A stretch of DNA of 64,000 nt from Roseomonas indoligenes (GTDB lineage Bacteria > Pseudomonadota > Alphaproteobacteria > Acetobacterales > Acetobacteraceae), in the NCBI RefSeq assembly GCF_017813365.1, contig NZ_JAGIZA010000011.1, positions 1 through 64,000 of the forward strand. Reading direction: 5' to 3'. Positions 43,927 to 52,157 of this stretch are shown piece by piece; position 1 is the stretch's first letter; each line of letters opens with the position of its first letter. The notes under the pieces are model-generated. The model ran no database searches and was not told the DNA's origin. It worked only from the letters and a program-made list of their open reading frames with translations. Position numbers and translations under genes: made by a program.

Positions 43927-44844
43927 ATGAGCACGACGGTGATGGCGGCCCCGAAGCCGCGTGAGATGATGCACCTCAACACTCGCTCCGACGCGCGGGG
44001 CTGGGCGAGGCTGGGGGTGCATGTCGCCCTGATCCTGGCGACGGGGTGGCTGGTGGCGGTGTCGACCACCGTGCTCGGCGGGGTGCTGGCGGTGCCGGCG
44101 ATGATGGTGGCGGGGGTGGTGCAGGCGGCGCTTTTCGCGCCGATCCACGAGACCTGCCACTACACGGCCTTCAAGTCCCGCCGGGTGAATGCCGTGGTGG
44201 GGTGGCTGGTGGCGCTGCCGGCGCTGCGGAACTGGCACTTCTACCAGGCCTTCCATCTGGCGCATCACAAGCACACCCAGGACCCGGAGCATGACCCGGA
44301 GCTGTCCCCGCCGCCGCCGGGGAACCTGCCGGCCTATGTGGGGCGGGTGATCGGCCTGCCCTATTGGAAGGCGCAGCTGACGGTCTGGGCGCGGGCCTGG
44401 AAGGGCGACCTCTCGGCCTATCCCTTCATCCACCCGGCCGCCGCGCCGCGGGTGATCCGCAGCATCCGCGCCGGTTCGGCCTTCACGGTGGCGCTGGCCG
44501 TCGCGGTGGGCCTTGTCTTCGGCTGGGCGGCGGTGCTGCTGTTCTGGGTGGGGCCGCAGCTGCTCGGCCAGCCCGTGCTGCGGTTGTACCTGCTCTCCGA
44601 GCACACGGGCTGCACGGAGGATTCCAACGGCCTGACGAACACGCGCACCATGATGACGGTCGCGCCGGTGCGGCTGCTGATGTGGGAGATGCCCTACCAC
44701 GCGGAGCATCACCTCTACCCCTTCATCCCGTTCCACCGGCTGCGCGACGCCCACGCGCTGCTGCGGGACCGGCTGGCGCATATCGGGCCGGGCTACGTGG
44801 CCTGGCACCGGGACCATATCCGGGAGCTGCGGAGGGCGGGCTGA
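43927..44844 (+). CDS. Fatty acid desaturase family protein
   Basis: Membrane-bound di-iron oxygenase of 305 residues. All three histidine boxes are present: HETCH (74-78), HLAHH (110-114) followed by KHTQDPEHDPE, and HAEHH near residue 260. Hydrophobic segments separate them. It introduces a double bond into, or hydroxylates, a fatty acyl or carotenoid-type chain. ATG 43927 follows GAGGATCGGCAGC. It is divergent from the ABC ATPase and convergent with the hydroxyacid dehydrogenase gene. Confidence 0.88.
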   Translation: MSTTVMAAPKPREMMHLNTRSDARGWARLGVHVALILATGWLVAVSTTVLGGVLAVPAMMVAGVVQAALFAPIHETCHYTAFKSRRVNAVVGWLVALPALRNWHFYQAFHLAHHKHTQDPEHDPELSPPPPGNLPAYVGRVIGLPYWKAQLTVWARAWKGDLSAYPFIHPAAAPRVIRSIRAGSAFTVALAVAVGLVFGWAAVLLFWVGPQLLGQPVLRLYLLSEHTGCTEDSNGLTNTRTMMTVAPVRLLMWEMPYHAEHHLYPFIPFHRLRDAHALLRDRLAHIGPGYVAWHRDHIRELRRAG

Positions 44845-44862
44845 GCGGCCCGCCCCTTTCCC

Positions 44863-45828
44863 TCAGTAGCCGCGGGCCTCATCCACGGCGTGGAGCGGGG
44901 GCTCGCCACGCTCAATCCGGGACAGGTTCTCCATCACCAGCCGCGCTACCGCGAGGGGATGGGGCGAGGCGGCGATGTGCGGGGTCAGGGTGACTCCGGG
45001 ATGGGCCCAGAGGGCGCTGTCGGCCGGTAGGGGCTCCGTCTCGAAGACATCCAGATGGGCGTGGGAGAGGTGGCCGGAGTCGAGGGCGGCCAGCAACGCC
45101 GCCTCGTCCACCTGGCCGCCGCGGCCGACGGCCACCACCACCGCGCCGCGCGGCAGCTTCGACAGGGCCGTTGCGTCTAGGATGCCGTGGGTCTCCGCGG
45201 TGATGGGGAGGAGGACCACGAGGAAGTCGCTGCGGGACAGGAAAGTGCCCATCTCCGCCGGGCCGGCGAAGGATTCGATGCCCTCCGCCGATTTGCGGGA
45301 ACGGCTCCAGCCCACGAGGTTGTATCCGAGCTGGCGCAGCGGCCGCGCGGTGGCGAGGCCGAGCGCGCCGAGGCCCATGATGCCCACCGTGATGTCGCAG
45401 GCGTGGCGCTGCGTCAGGCGCTTCCAGATCCGGGCGCGCTGCTGCTCGTCATAGAGGCGGTGGTCGCGCGTCTCGCGCAGGATGGCATGGATGATGTGCT
45501 GGGCCATGCCCTGGTCCAGTTCTTCCGCCACCACGCGGCAGAGGGGCACGCCGGCAGGGCGGCCAGGCGCGTCCCGCAGCGCGTTCACGCCGGCGCCGAC
45601 GCCGTGGACGAGGCGGAGCGCGGCGAGGCCCTCGAACACGCCCGGCGGCGGGCGGAAGGCGACGAGGCAGGCCACCTTTTCCGGGGAGGGCACGTCCGGC
45701 CAGATCCAGAGGGGGCGGTCGCCCCGGGCGGCTTCCAGTGCCTCCTGGAGGAGGTCCGCATTGCTGGCGGTGGGGCAGAAAAGGATGCCCCGGGCCTGGT
45801 TGGCGGCGGGGGCCTGCTTGTCCGGCAT
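44863..45828 (-). CDS. D-2-hydroxyacid dehydrogenase (GhrA-like)
   Basis: NAD(P)-dependent 2-oxoacid reductase of 321 residues, resembling glyoxylate/hydroxypyruvate reductase A. The nucleotide motif is GIMGLGALGLATARPLRQLG. The catalytic arginine is in VGRGGQVDE, the acid in FETEP and the histidine in LTPHIAASP. The open frame runs further upstream, but ATG 45828 gives the normal length. It follows the LLM monooxygenase gene by 22 bp on the same strand. Confidence 0.9.
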   Translation of the reverse strand: MPDKQAPAANQARGILFCPTASNADLLQEALEAARGDRPLWIWPDVPSPEKVACLVAFRPPPGVFEGLAALRLVHGVGAGVNALRDAPGRPAGVPLCRVVAEELDQGMAQHIIHAILRETRDHRLYDEQQRARIWKRLTQRHACDITVGIMGLGALGLATARPLRQLGYNLVGWSRSRKSAEGIESFAGPAEMGTFLSRSDFLVVLLPITAETHGILDATALSKLPRGAVVVAVGRGGQVDEAALLAALDSGHLSHAHLDVFETEPLPADSALWAHPGVTLTPHIAASPHPLAVARLVMENLSRIERGEPPLHAVDEARGY

Positions 45829-45850
45829 GCTCAAGATCGACTCCGTGGCC

Positions 45851-47161
45851 TCAACCGGCATCCCGCAGGTTCTCGCGCAGGGTGGTGCCGGCATAGTGCC
45901 GGCGGAACAACCCGCGGCGCTGCAATTCAGGGACCACCATGCGGCCGAACTCCTCGAAGGTGGAGGGGAAGACGGTGGGCGGCAGGATGAAGCCGTCGCA
46001 GGCACCGGCGGTGAACCAGTCCTCCAGCATGTCGGCAATGGTGGCCGGAGAGCCGGCGACCAGGTCGCGGGGGCGGCGAACGGCCTCGGCGAAGGTGATG
46101 TTCTTCTGGCGGGCGACCTGCATCATCCGGTCGCGGTGGCCCTGCACGCCCTGGTTCGTGCCGGGGGTGTCCAGTGCCTCGGCCGTTTCCACCTTGCTGA
46201 GATCGGCGACCACGGACCAGGAGGTGGAGGCCAGGACGAGTTCCGGATCGACGAGGGATTCGAGATAGGCAGCCTTCTCCTGCGCGATGCTGTCGGTTTC
46301 CCCGACCACCACGGTGAGGGAGGGGAGGATGGCGCACTCGTCGGGGTTGCGGCCGAAGCGTTCCGCGCGAACGCGGATATCCGTGCGGAAGGCCAGGGCA
46401 TCGGGTTTCGTGGCGGGGGTGCAGAAGATCATCTCCGACCAGCGCGCGGCGAAGTCCCGCCCGCGCGGGGAGGAACCGGCCTGCATCAGCACGGGGCGGA
46501 CCTGCGGGGTGCGGGGGATGGTGAGCGGGCCATCTGTGCGGACGTAGCGGCCCCGGTAGTTCGCGGCGTGGATCTTGTCGGGATCGGCAAAGGTGCCGGA
46601 CTCGCGGTCCAGCACGAGGGCGTCGGGCTCCCATCCCGTCCAGAGCGCGTCGCAGGCCTCCAGCACCTCGTCCGCCATGTCGTAGCGGGCGTCCTTCGGT
46701 GGCAGACCCTCCATCCCGCAGTTCCGCGCCTCGAAGTCGCGGCCGGTGGTGACGACGTTCCAGGCCGCGCGGCCGTTGCTGATCATGTCCAGCGAGGCGA
46801 GCTGGCGGGCGATGATGTAGGCGGGGGTGAAGCTGGTGGAGAGGGTGGCGCCAAGGCCGAGATGGCGGGTGACGCGCGCCATCATCGGCAGCAGCGTCAT
46901 CGGATCCATGAGGGAGAGCTGGCCGCCGCGCCGGGCGTATTCCGCGTAGCTGCCCTTGTAGAGATCGGGGATGCCAAGGCCATCGGCGAAGAAGCAGGCG
47001 TCGAACCGCGCCTCCTCCAGCACGCGGGCGATGTGCTCCCAGCGCTCGGCGGTGAAGAGATCGTGCAGGCTGGCGGCGGGGTGGCGCCAGGTGCTGGGAT
47101 AGCTCGCGTTCGGCCCGGCCTTGAGATAGGCGACGAGGTGCATCTTGCCGCGCGCGGCCAT
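45851..47161 (-). CDS. LLM class flavin-dependent monooxygenase (NtaA/SnaA/DszA type)
   Basis: FMNH2-dependent oxygenase of 436 residues. The opening KMHLVAYLKAGPNASYPSTWRHP and the text DACFFADGLGIPDLYKG match the nitrilotriacetate/dibenzothiophene-sulfone monooxygenase group. NGRAAWNVVTTGRDFEARNCGMEGLP and VLMQAGSSPRGRDFAARWSEMIFC are further marks. A separate flavin reductase must supply FMNH2; none is adjacent. It probably oxidises a C-N or C-S bond. It precedes the GhrA-like gene and stands just downstream of the long catabolic run. Confidence 0.9.
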   Translation of the reverse strand: MAARGKMHLVAYLKAGPNASYPSTWRHPAASLHDLFTAERWEHIARVLEEARFDACFFADGLGIPDLYKGSYAEYARRGGQLSLMDPMTLLPMMARVTRHLGLGATLSTSFTPAYIIARQLASLDMISNGRAAWNVVTTGRDFEARNCGMEGLPPKDARYDMADEVLEACDALWTGWEPDALVLDRESGTFADPDKIHAANYRGRYVRTDGPLTIPRTPQVRPVLMQAGSSPRGRDFAARWSEMIFCTPATKPDALAFRTDIRVRAERFGRNPDECAILPSLTVVVGETDSIAQEKAAYLESLVDPELVLASTSWSVVADLSKVETAEALDTPGTNQGVQGHRDRMMQVARQKNITFAEAVRRPRDLVAGSPATIADMLEDWFTAGACDGFILPPTVFPSTFEEFGRMVVPELQRRGLFRRHYAGTTLRENLRDAG

Positions 47162-47205
47162 GGCGTGTCTCCGGGCGGGAATCGATCCTCCGGAGCGTAG
47201 CGGGA

Positions 47206-47625
47206 TCAGCCGGGCTGGGCGATGGCGCCGTCCGGCCGGTAGGAGATGGCGTACTGGAAGAAGTGGACGCGCCGGCTGTCATGGAAGGTGACGGAGGCGC
47301 CGCCGCCGGCATGGCCGGTGAAGCGCTCGCCGGAGGCGTGGTCCTGGCCCTCGAAGGCGATATCGCCGTTGAGGCGGAGATCGACGGCGGCGGCGCCGTC
47401 CAGCGCGATGCCCGTCGTGCTCTCCCGCACGGTCAGGCCGGTGGTTGCGTCGCGGAAGCCGTCGGGCAGGGGCTCGATCACGAAGCTCTCGCCCGTGTCC
47501 AGCGAGTGCACCAGCACGGGGCAGCGGCCGGCGCGGCGGCGATGCGCCTCCACGGCGATGATGCGGCGGATGTCCGGGTTCAGGCCGGCCTCCTTCCCGA
47601 TGCCGGGGCTGAGCATGCCGTCCAT
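47206..47625 (-). CDS. Protein of unknown function in the catabolic operon (139 aa)
   Basis: A 139-residue protein beginning MDGMLSPGIGKEAGLNPDIRR, followed by VLVHSLDTGESFVIEPLPDGFRD and a C-terminal half with FTGHAGGGASVTFHDSRRVHFFQYAISY. The second half looks rich in beta strands. No family was recognised. Its ATG overlaps the RidA stop by one base (TGATG), so it is coupled to the operon. It is the most downstream gene of the run. Confidence 0.75.
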   Translation of the reverse strand: MDGMLSPGIGKEAGLNPDIRRIIAVEAHRRRAGRCPVLVHSLDTGESFVIEPLPDGFRDATTGLTVRESTTGIALDGAAAVDLRLNGDIAFEGQDHASGERFTGHAGGGASVTFHDSRRVHFFQYAISYRPDGAIAQPG

Positions 47626-48026
47626 CAGGGCTTTCCGGCGCCGAGGATCGCGACCGCGTCGATTTCCAGCAGCAGGTCGGGCGCGACGAGGGCGTTGATG
47701 CCGATGAAGGTGGAGCAGGGCATGGGGTCGGAAAAGAATTCCTTCCGCGCGCGGCCGATGGCGGCGCGGTCCTCCATGTTCAGGGCGTAGATGGTCAGCT
47801 TCACGATGTCGGCGGCGGTGCCGCCGGCGGCCTCCACCAGCGCGACGATCTTGCGGAAGGTCTGGCGGGCCTGGTCCTCCGCGCTGCCGTCGCCCAGCAA
47901 CCCGCCGGCGGGATTGCCGGCGTGCTGGCCGGAGATGTGCACGGTGTCCCCGACGACGAGGCAGTTGGAGAAGATGCCCCCCGGCGGTTCCGGCACCGCG
48001 GGGGTGGTGATCTTACGAACGGGCAT
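47625..48026 (-). CDS. RidA family protein
   Basis: Trimeric deaminase-like protein of 133 residues of the RidA/YjgF superfamily. FSNCLVVGDTVHISGQHAGNP, ARQTFRKIVALVEAAGGTAADIVKLTIYAL and the C-terminal LVAPDLLLEIDAVAILG are typical. The usual active-site arginine in the TFIGI/ALVAP region is not visible, so hydrolysis of 2-aminoacrylate may be lost and another ring-opening or imine role is possible. It overlaps the Rieske gene by one base. Confidence 0.88.
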   Translation of the reverse strand: MPVRKITTPAVPEPPGGIFSNCLVVGDTVHISGQHAGNPAGGLLGDGSAEDQARQTFRKIVALVEAAGGTAADIVKLTIYALNMEDRAAIGRARKEFFSDPMPCSTFIGINALVAPDLLLEIDAVAILGAGKP

Positions 48027-49117
48027 CAGAACTTGCCGGCCGCGCGGAGATCCGTGAGCTGCTTGCGCGTGACCTGGGCGAGGTGGCGGCGCAGGCGGAT
48101 CAGGCCGGCATCGTGCTGGTAGAGCATCTCGAACTTCTCCAGCCCCGGGCGCTGGCCGGCCAGCATCTCCCGGTCCTGCTCCAGCACGTGCCAGTGCCGG
48201 GGCTCCATGCGCGTGCGGTAGAGGAACTTCCACACGTCGCGCTTCCAGCCCTGCACCTTGCGGACGCGCCAGAAGAAGCAGGCCGTCCAGTTCTCGTCGA
48301 TCGGGCAGCCGAAGGAGATGATGCCGAAATTGCCGCCCGGGCCGCCGGAGGGCGGATAGGGGATCTCCAGCCGGACATAGAGCGCGTTGTCGTCCACCAG
48401 CTCCGACCAGTCGAAGTTGACATCGCGCTGGCCTTCCTTCTCGAAGAAGAAGCCGTGCTTCGTGTCGCGGGTGACGAAGTGGGCCTCGGTGTCGCCCTGG
48501 TACATCGTGTGGGAGTTGGCGTGCAGGAAGGTCCCGTGCATCGGGTCCATGTTGTTGTCGTAGAGGTAGCGCCAGAACATCTCCCAGTCGGCGTAGCAGA
48601 GGATGGCCTCGTACTCGCCGCCCGCCAGCTGCGGCGGCGGGGTGAAGGCTTCCGGCTCCTCGTGCAGGGCGTCGCCGAACCAGACGAAGACGGCGCCGGC
48701 GATCTCCTGCGCGTGGTAGGTCTTCACGGCCTTCTTGCCCTCCAGCGGGCAGCCGGGCTGGCCGGGGACGGAGAGGACGGTGCCGTCCGGCCCGATCTCC
48801 ACGCCGTGGTAGTTGCAGCGGATGCGATCGCCCTCGTTCAGCCCGCGGGAGAGGGGGACGGCGCGGTGCGGGCAACGATCGGCCTGGACGTGGATGGCGC
48901 CGGCATGGTCGCGCCAGAGGACGAGCTTCTCGCCCAGCCGCGTGAGGCCGACGGGCTTGCCGCCCGACTGGATCATGCGGGAGGGGAGGACCGGCCACCA
49001 GCGGTTGCGGACGCCGAGCATCAGCGCCTCGCGGATCTCCGCCTCGGTGACGGGGGCGTTGTTGCCGGGCGTGGCGGCGCGGGCAGCGGCGGGGCGGTTG
49101 AGGGTGGTCGCGCTCAT
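48026..49117 (-). CDS. Rieske non-heme iron oxygenase (VanA-type, single component)
   Basis: Oxygenase of 363 residues. Rieske ligands are C82-x-H84 (CPHRAVPLSRG) and C101-x2-H104 (CNYHGVEI). The mononuclear site NNMDPMHGTFLHANSH gives the D-x2-H-x4-H pattern. Related enzymes demethylate or hydroxylate methoxy-aromatics, carbazole-like or N-heterocyclic acids, using a VanB-type reductase. ATG 49117 is chosen over a longer frame that would overlap the upstream small gene. The VanB-type reductase is three genes upstream at 49681. Confidence 0.91.
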   Translation of the reverse strand: MSATTLNRPAAARAATPGNNAPVTEAEIREALMLGVRNRWWPVLPSRMIQSGGKPVGLTRLGEKLVLWRDHAGAIHVQADRCPHRAVPLSRGLNEGDRIRCNYHGVEIGPDGTVLSVPGQPGCPLEGKKAVKTYHAQEIAGAVFVWFGDALHEEPEAFTPPPQLAGGEYEAILCYADWEMFWRYLYDNNMDPMHGTFLHANSHTMYQGDTEAHFVTRDTKHGFFFEKEGQRDVNFDWSELVDDNALYVRLEIPYPPSGGPGGNFGIISFGCPIDENWTACFFWRVRKVQGWKRDVWKFLYRTRMEPRHWHVLEQDREMLAGQRPGLEKFEMLYQHDAGLIRLRRHLAQVTRKQLTDLRAAGKF

Positions 49118-49121
49118 GGGA

Positions 49122-49352
49122 TCAGGCCCCCAACTCGTGGATGGTCGACTGGAAGTTCTCCGCCGTCCAGGCGCCGCCAGTGGGTGGGCGGACGCGGGAG
49201 CGGTTGAGGGCCGCCACCAGTTCCTCCAGCTCCCAGTTGCCTTTGGAGAAGGCATTCTCGATGGCGTCGGCCAGGTCGGATTCCCAGTCCGTGACGGGCT
49301 TTGCCAGGGTCTGGCGCGCCTCGAGATAGGGGAACTCGTAGGTGTTGATCAC
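49122..49352 (-). CDS. Small protein with recombinase-like helix-turn-helix (76 aa)
   Basis: GTG 49352 overlaps the preceding stop by four bases (GTGA). The protein starts MINTYEFPYLEARQ and ends SRVRPPTGGAWTAENFQSTIHELGA. The last 30 residues look like the conserved part of large serine recombinases (xxPTxxGGxWTxxTVxxIL), but the catalytic domain is completely absent. The first 45 residues are acidic and helical. It lies between the Rieske oxygenase and the 111-aa protein. A DNA-binding or protein-scaffold role is possible; no function is known to me. Confidence 0.75.
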   Translation of the reverse strand: MINTYEFPYLEARQTLAKPVTDWESDLADAIENAFSKGNWELEELVAALNRSRVRPPTGGAWTAENFQSTIHELGA

Positions 49353-49684
49353 GATGCCTTCTCCTCTCGCTTGGCCTTCCACTCGCGGGTCAGGCGCTCA
49401 CGCACGGGCACGAAGTCGTAGGTCGGGAAGAACTCGGTGGAGAAGACGCCCCAGGCGGAGCGCTCGATCTCAATGTTCACCTTGTTCAGCAGGTGGGGCG
49501 GCAGGCGCAGGGTGACAATCTGGCCGAGGCCCATGGCGACGGTCCAGGAGACGATCTCGCAGCCCTCCGGCGGGAAGCGTTCCCACCAGGCGCGCTCGGC
49601 CAGCGTGCCCTGGATGCTGTCGATGTTCTGGGACTGATCATGCTTGAGAAAGATGGTCAGCATGATCTTCGGTTCGTCGGTCAT
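49349..49684 (-). CDS. Small protein of unknown function in the Rieske operon (111 aa)
   Basis: A 111-residue protein with MLTIFLKHDQSQNIDSIQGTLAERAWWERFPPEGCEIVSW at the start and TEFFPTYDFVPVRERL near the end. Alternating strands and helices, and a size near 110, suggest a ferredoxin-like alpha/beta-barrel fold, as in muconolactone isomerase; this is a guess from pattern. ATG 49684 overlaps the reductase stop, and its own stop overlaps the 76-aa gene. Being embedded between reductase and oxygenase points to an accessory role in that reaction. Confidence 0.8.
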   Translation of the reverse strand: MTDEPKIMLTIFLKHDQSQNIDSIQGTLAERAWWERFPPEGCEIVSWTVAMGLGQIVTLRLPPHLLNKVNIEIERSAWGVFSTEFFPTYDFVPVRERLTREWKAKREEKAS

Positions 49685-50661
49685 AGGTCCAGCACCAGAC
49701 GGGGGGATTTGGCGCGGGAGACGCAGCACATCATCGTCGAATTCGCCGCGCGCTCGGCGGAGGAGAGGATGCTGTCGCGGTGGTCCACCTCGCCCTCCAG
49801 CACCGGCACCTCGCAGGTGCCGCAGATGCCCTGCTCGCAGGAGCAGGGGACCTCGATGCCGGCGTCCTGCAGCACCTGCAGCACGCTGCGGTCCTGCGGG
49901 ACGGTGAGGGTGACGCCTGTTTGGGCGCACTCCACCTCGAAGGTGTCGGAGACCTCGCCTTCCGGATGCGCCCGGGCGGTGAACCACTCGAAGCGGACGC
50001 TGCCCTCCGGCCAATGAGCGGTGGCCTCCTCCACCTCCAGCATCAGCCGCTCCGGCCCGCAGCAGTAGAGCAGGGTGTCGGCCGGGGCCTCGCGCAAGCG
50101 CGCCGCCACGTCCAGGCGGGTGCCTTCCTCGCTGGCATGGACGGAGACTTCCCCGCCGAGGGCGCGCGCCTCGCGGATGAAGGGAGCGTCGGCGCTGCGG
50201 GGGGCGCAGAGGAGGAGGGTCCAGGGCGTGCCGGCCTGCGTGGCGGCGCGCATCATCGGCAGGAGCGGAGTGATGCCGATGCCGCCGGCGACGAAGAGGT
50301 AGTTCGGCGCGGGATCGAAGGCGAAGTTGTTGCGCGGCAGGCCGAGGGTGACGACCACGCCCGGGCGCAGGTCCCCACGATGCACGAAGCGGGAGGCGCG
50401 GCCGCCCTTCACGTCGCGCACGGCGATCCGGTAGGTGGTGCGGTCCGCCGGATCGCCGCAGAGGGAGTATTGCCGGATGGTGCCGTCCGGCAGGTGCACG
50501 TCCACGTGCGAGCCGGGCTCGAAGGGTGGGAGTTCGCTGCCATCCTCCGCCTCGAAATCCAGGGCTAGGATGCCGAGCGCCACATAGGTCATGCGGCGCA
50601 GCAGGGCGGGGAAGGTCTGGGCCGCGCCGGACTGCTGCGCCGTGCTGGAAATGGCGTTCAT
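49681..50661 (-). CDS. PDR/VanB family ferredoxin reductase
   Basis: Electron-transfer protein of 326 residues that carries electrons from NAD(P)H to the Rieske oxygenase. The flavin-binding part has IRQYSLCGDP, the nicotinamide part YLFVAGGIGITPLLPMM and LLYCCGPERLM, and the plant-type 2Fe-2S cluster sits at the C-terminus (CSCEQGICGTCEVP ... MCCVSRA). ATG 50661 is preferred over an in-frame start six residues upstream. It overlaps the aldehyde dehydrogenase gene by four bases and the 111-aa gene by four. Confidence 0.93.
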   Translation of the reverse strand: MNAISSTAQQSGAAQTFPALLRRMTYVALGILALDFEAEDGSELPPFEPGSHVDVHLPDGTIRQYSLCGDPADRTTYRIAVRDVKGGRASRFVHRGDLRPGVVVTLGLPRNNFAFDPAPNYLFVAGGIGITPLLPMMRAATQAGTPWTLLLCAPRSADAPFIREARALGGEVSVHASEEGTRLDVAARLREAPADTLLYCCGPERLMLEVEEATAHWPEGSVRFEWFTARAHPEGEVSDTFEVECAQTGVTLTVPQDRSVLQVLQDAGIEVPCSCEQGICGTCEVPVLEGEVDHRDSILSSAERAANSTMMCCVSRAKSPRLVLDL

Positions 50662-52157
50662 GCGGCAATCCCGGCCCATGGGTGGGGCTGACCGGAGGTG
50701 TCGAGGTAGAAGGATTTCTGGCGCTGCCAGGCGCGTAGGCCCTGCCGCCCCTTCTCCCGCCCCAGCCCGCTGTCCTTGATGCCGCCGAAGGGGGTGGAAA
50801 TGGAGAACTGCTTGTAGGTGTTCACCCAGACCGTGCCCGTGCCGACGCCGCGGCCGATGCGCCAGGCGCGGTTGAAGTCGCGCGTCCAGATGCCGCAGGC
50901 CAGGCCGTAGCTGCTGTCGTTGGAGAGGGCGATGGCCTCCGCCTCGTCCTCGAAGGGCTGGACGTGGAGGACGGGGCCGAAGATCTCCTCCTGGCAGGTC
51001 TGCGCGGTGTTGGGCAGGCCGGCGATGATGGTGGGCAGGTAGTAGATGCCGGCCTCGTAGGCCGCGCCCTCCGGGCGGTGGCCGCCGCAGAGGATCGTGC
51101 CGCCTTCGGCGACGGCCTGGGCCACGGCGCGCTCCACGCTGTCGCGGTGCGGGTCGCGGATCATGGGGGCGACCTGGGTGGCGGGATCGGCGGGGTGGCC
51201 GACGCGCAGGGCCTTCGTGGCGGCGACCAGGCGCTCCACGAAGCTCTCGTAGATCGGGCGCTGCACCAAGAGGCGGGAGCCGGCGATGCAGGACTGGCCG
51301 GTGGAGGAGAAGATGCCGAAGAGGATGCCGGCGATGGTGAGGTCCAGGTCGGCGTCGGCGAAGACGATGGTGGGTGACTTGCCGCCGAGCTCCAGCGAAA
51401 CGGGCATCAGCTTCTCGGCGGCCTTGCGGGCGATGCCGCGGCCGACTTCCGTGCCGCCGGTGAAGCTGACCTTGCCGATGGCGGGGTGGGTGACGAGGGT
51501 GTCACCCACCTCCTCGCCGCGCCCGGGCAGGACGGAGAGGAGGCCGGGGGGGAGGCCCGCTTCCTCGCAGATGCGGGCCATCACCAGGGAGACGAGCGGG
51601 CTCCAAGAGGCCGGCTTCATCAGCACGGCATTCCCCGCGGCCAGGGCGGGGGCGAGCTTCTGGGCATCGGACGCGATGGGGGAGTTCCAGGGCGTGATGC
51701 CCGCCACCACGCCGATGGGCTCTTGCACGGACATGGTGATGTAGTTGCCGCGGGAGGGGGTGAGGGCCTCCTCCTCCGTCTCCAGCACGGCGGCGAAGTA
51801 GCGGAAGGTGCCGGCGGCGCTGGCGGCCAGGGCGCGGGTCTCGGCCAGGGTCTTGCCGGTGTCGCGGCTCTGAACCTGGGCGATGCGCTCGCCGTGCCTG
51901 GTCAGGCCGTCCGCGATGCGGTGGAGGTAGGTGGCGCGCTGGTGCGGCAGGAGGTTGCGCCAGGATGGGTCCTCGGCGGCCGTCTGTGCGCGGGCGATGG
52001 CCTCCTCCACGTCGTCGCGGGAGGCGCCGCGGAGGGTGAGGTTCACGCTGCGGTCAGCGGGGTAGATCGAGGTGATCTCCGCCCCGCGCCCCTCGCGCCA
52101 CTCGCCGGCCACGTAGATGCTGCCGTCAGGCAGGCCGATCTCCTGCATCACCGCCAT
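50658..52157 (-). CDS. Aldehyde dehydrogenase family protein
   Basis: NAD(P)-dependent aldehyde oxidase of 499 residues. The conserved SLELGGKSPTIVFADAD (catalytic glutamate) and GQSCIAGSRL (catalytic cysteine) are intact, with GITPWNSPI and GVVAGITPWN at the cofactor site. The frame reads through into the next gene for a total of 915 codons, but ATG 52157 is the natural start, one base inside the preceding stop (TGATG). Placed after a ThDP enzyme, it probably oxidises the aldehyde made by decarboxylation. The aldehyde is unknown. Confidence 0.93.
   Translation of the reverse strand: MAVMQEIGLPDGSIYVAGEWREGRGAEITSIYPADRSVNLTLRGASRDDVEEAIARAQTAAEDPSWRNLLPHQRATYLHRIADGLTRHGERIAQVQSRDTGKTLAETRALAASAAGTFRYFAAVLETEEEALTPSRGNYITMSVQEPIGVVAGITPWNSPIASDAQKLAPALAAGNAVLMKPASWSPLVSLVMARICEEAGLPPGLLSVLPGRGEEVGDTLVTHPAIGKVSFTGGTEVGRGIARKAAEKLMPVSLELGGKSPTIVFADADLDLTIAGILFGIFSSTGQSCIAGSRLLVQRPIYESFVERLVAATKALRVGHPADPATQVAPMIRDPHRDSVERAVAQAVAEGGTILCGGHRPEGAAYEAGIYYLPTIIAGLPNTAQTCQEEIFGPVLHVQPFEDEAEAIALSNDSSYGLACGIWTRDFNRAWRIGRGVGTGTVWVNTYKQFSISTPFGGIKDSGLGREKGRQGLRAWQRQKSFYLDTSGQPHPWAGIAA

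Noticed and set aside
49122-49352. Remnant of a site-specific integrase or genomic island
   Set aside because: The 76-aa frame is intact, coupled to its neighbours and lacks any resolvase domain or attachment-site signs, so a degraded integrase is less likely than a domestic small protein.
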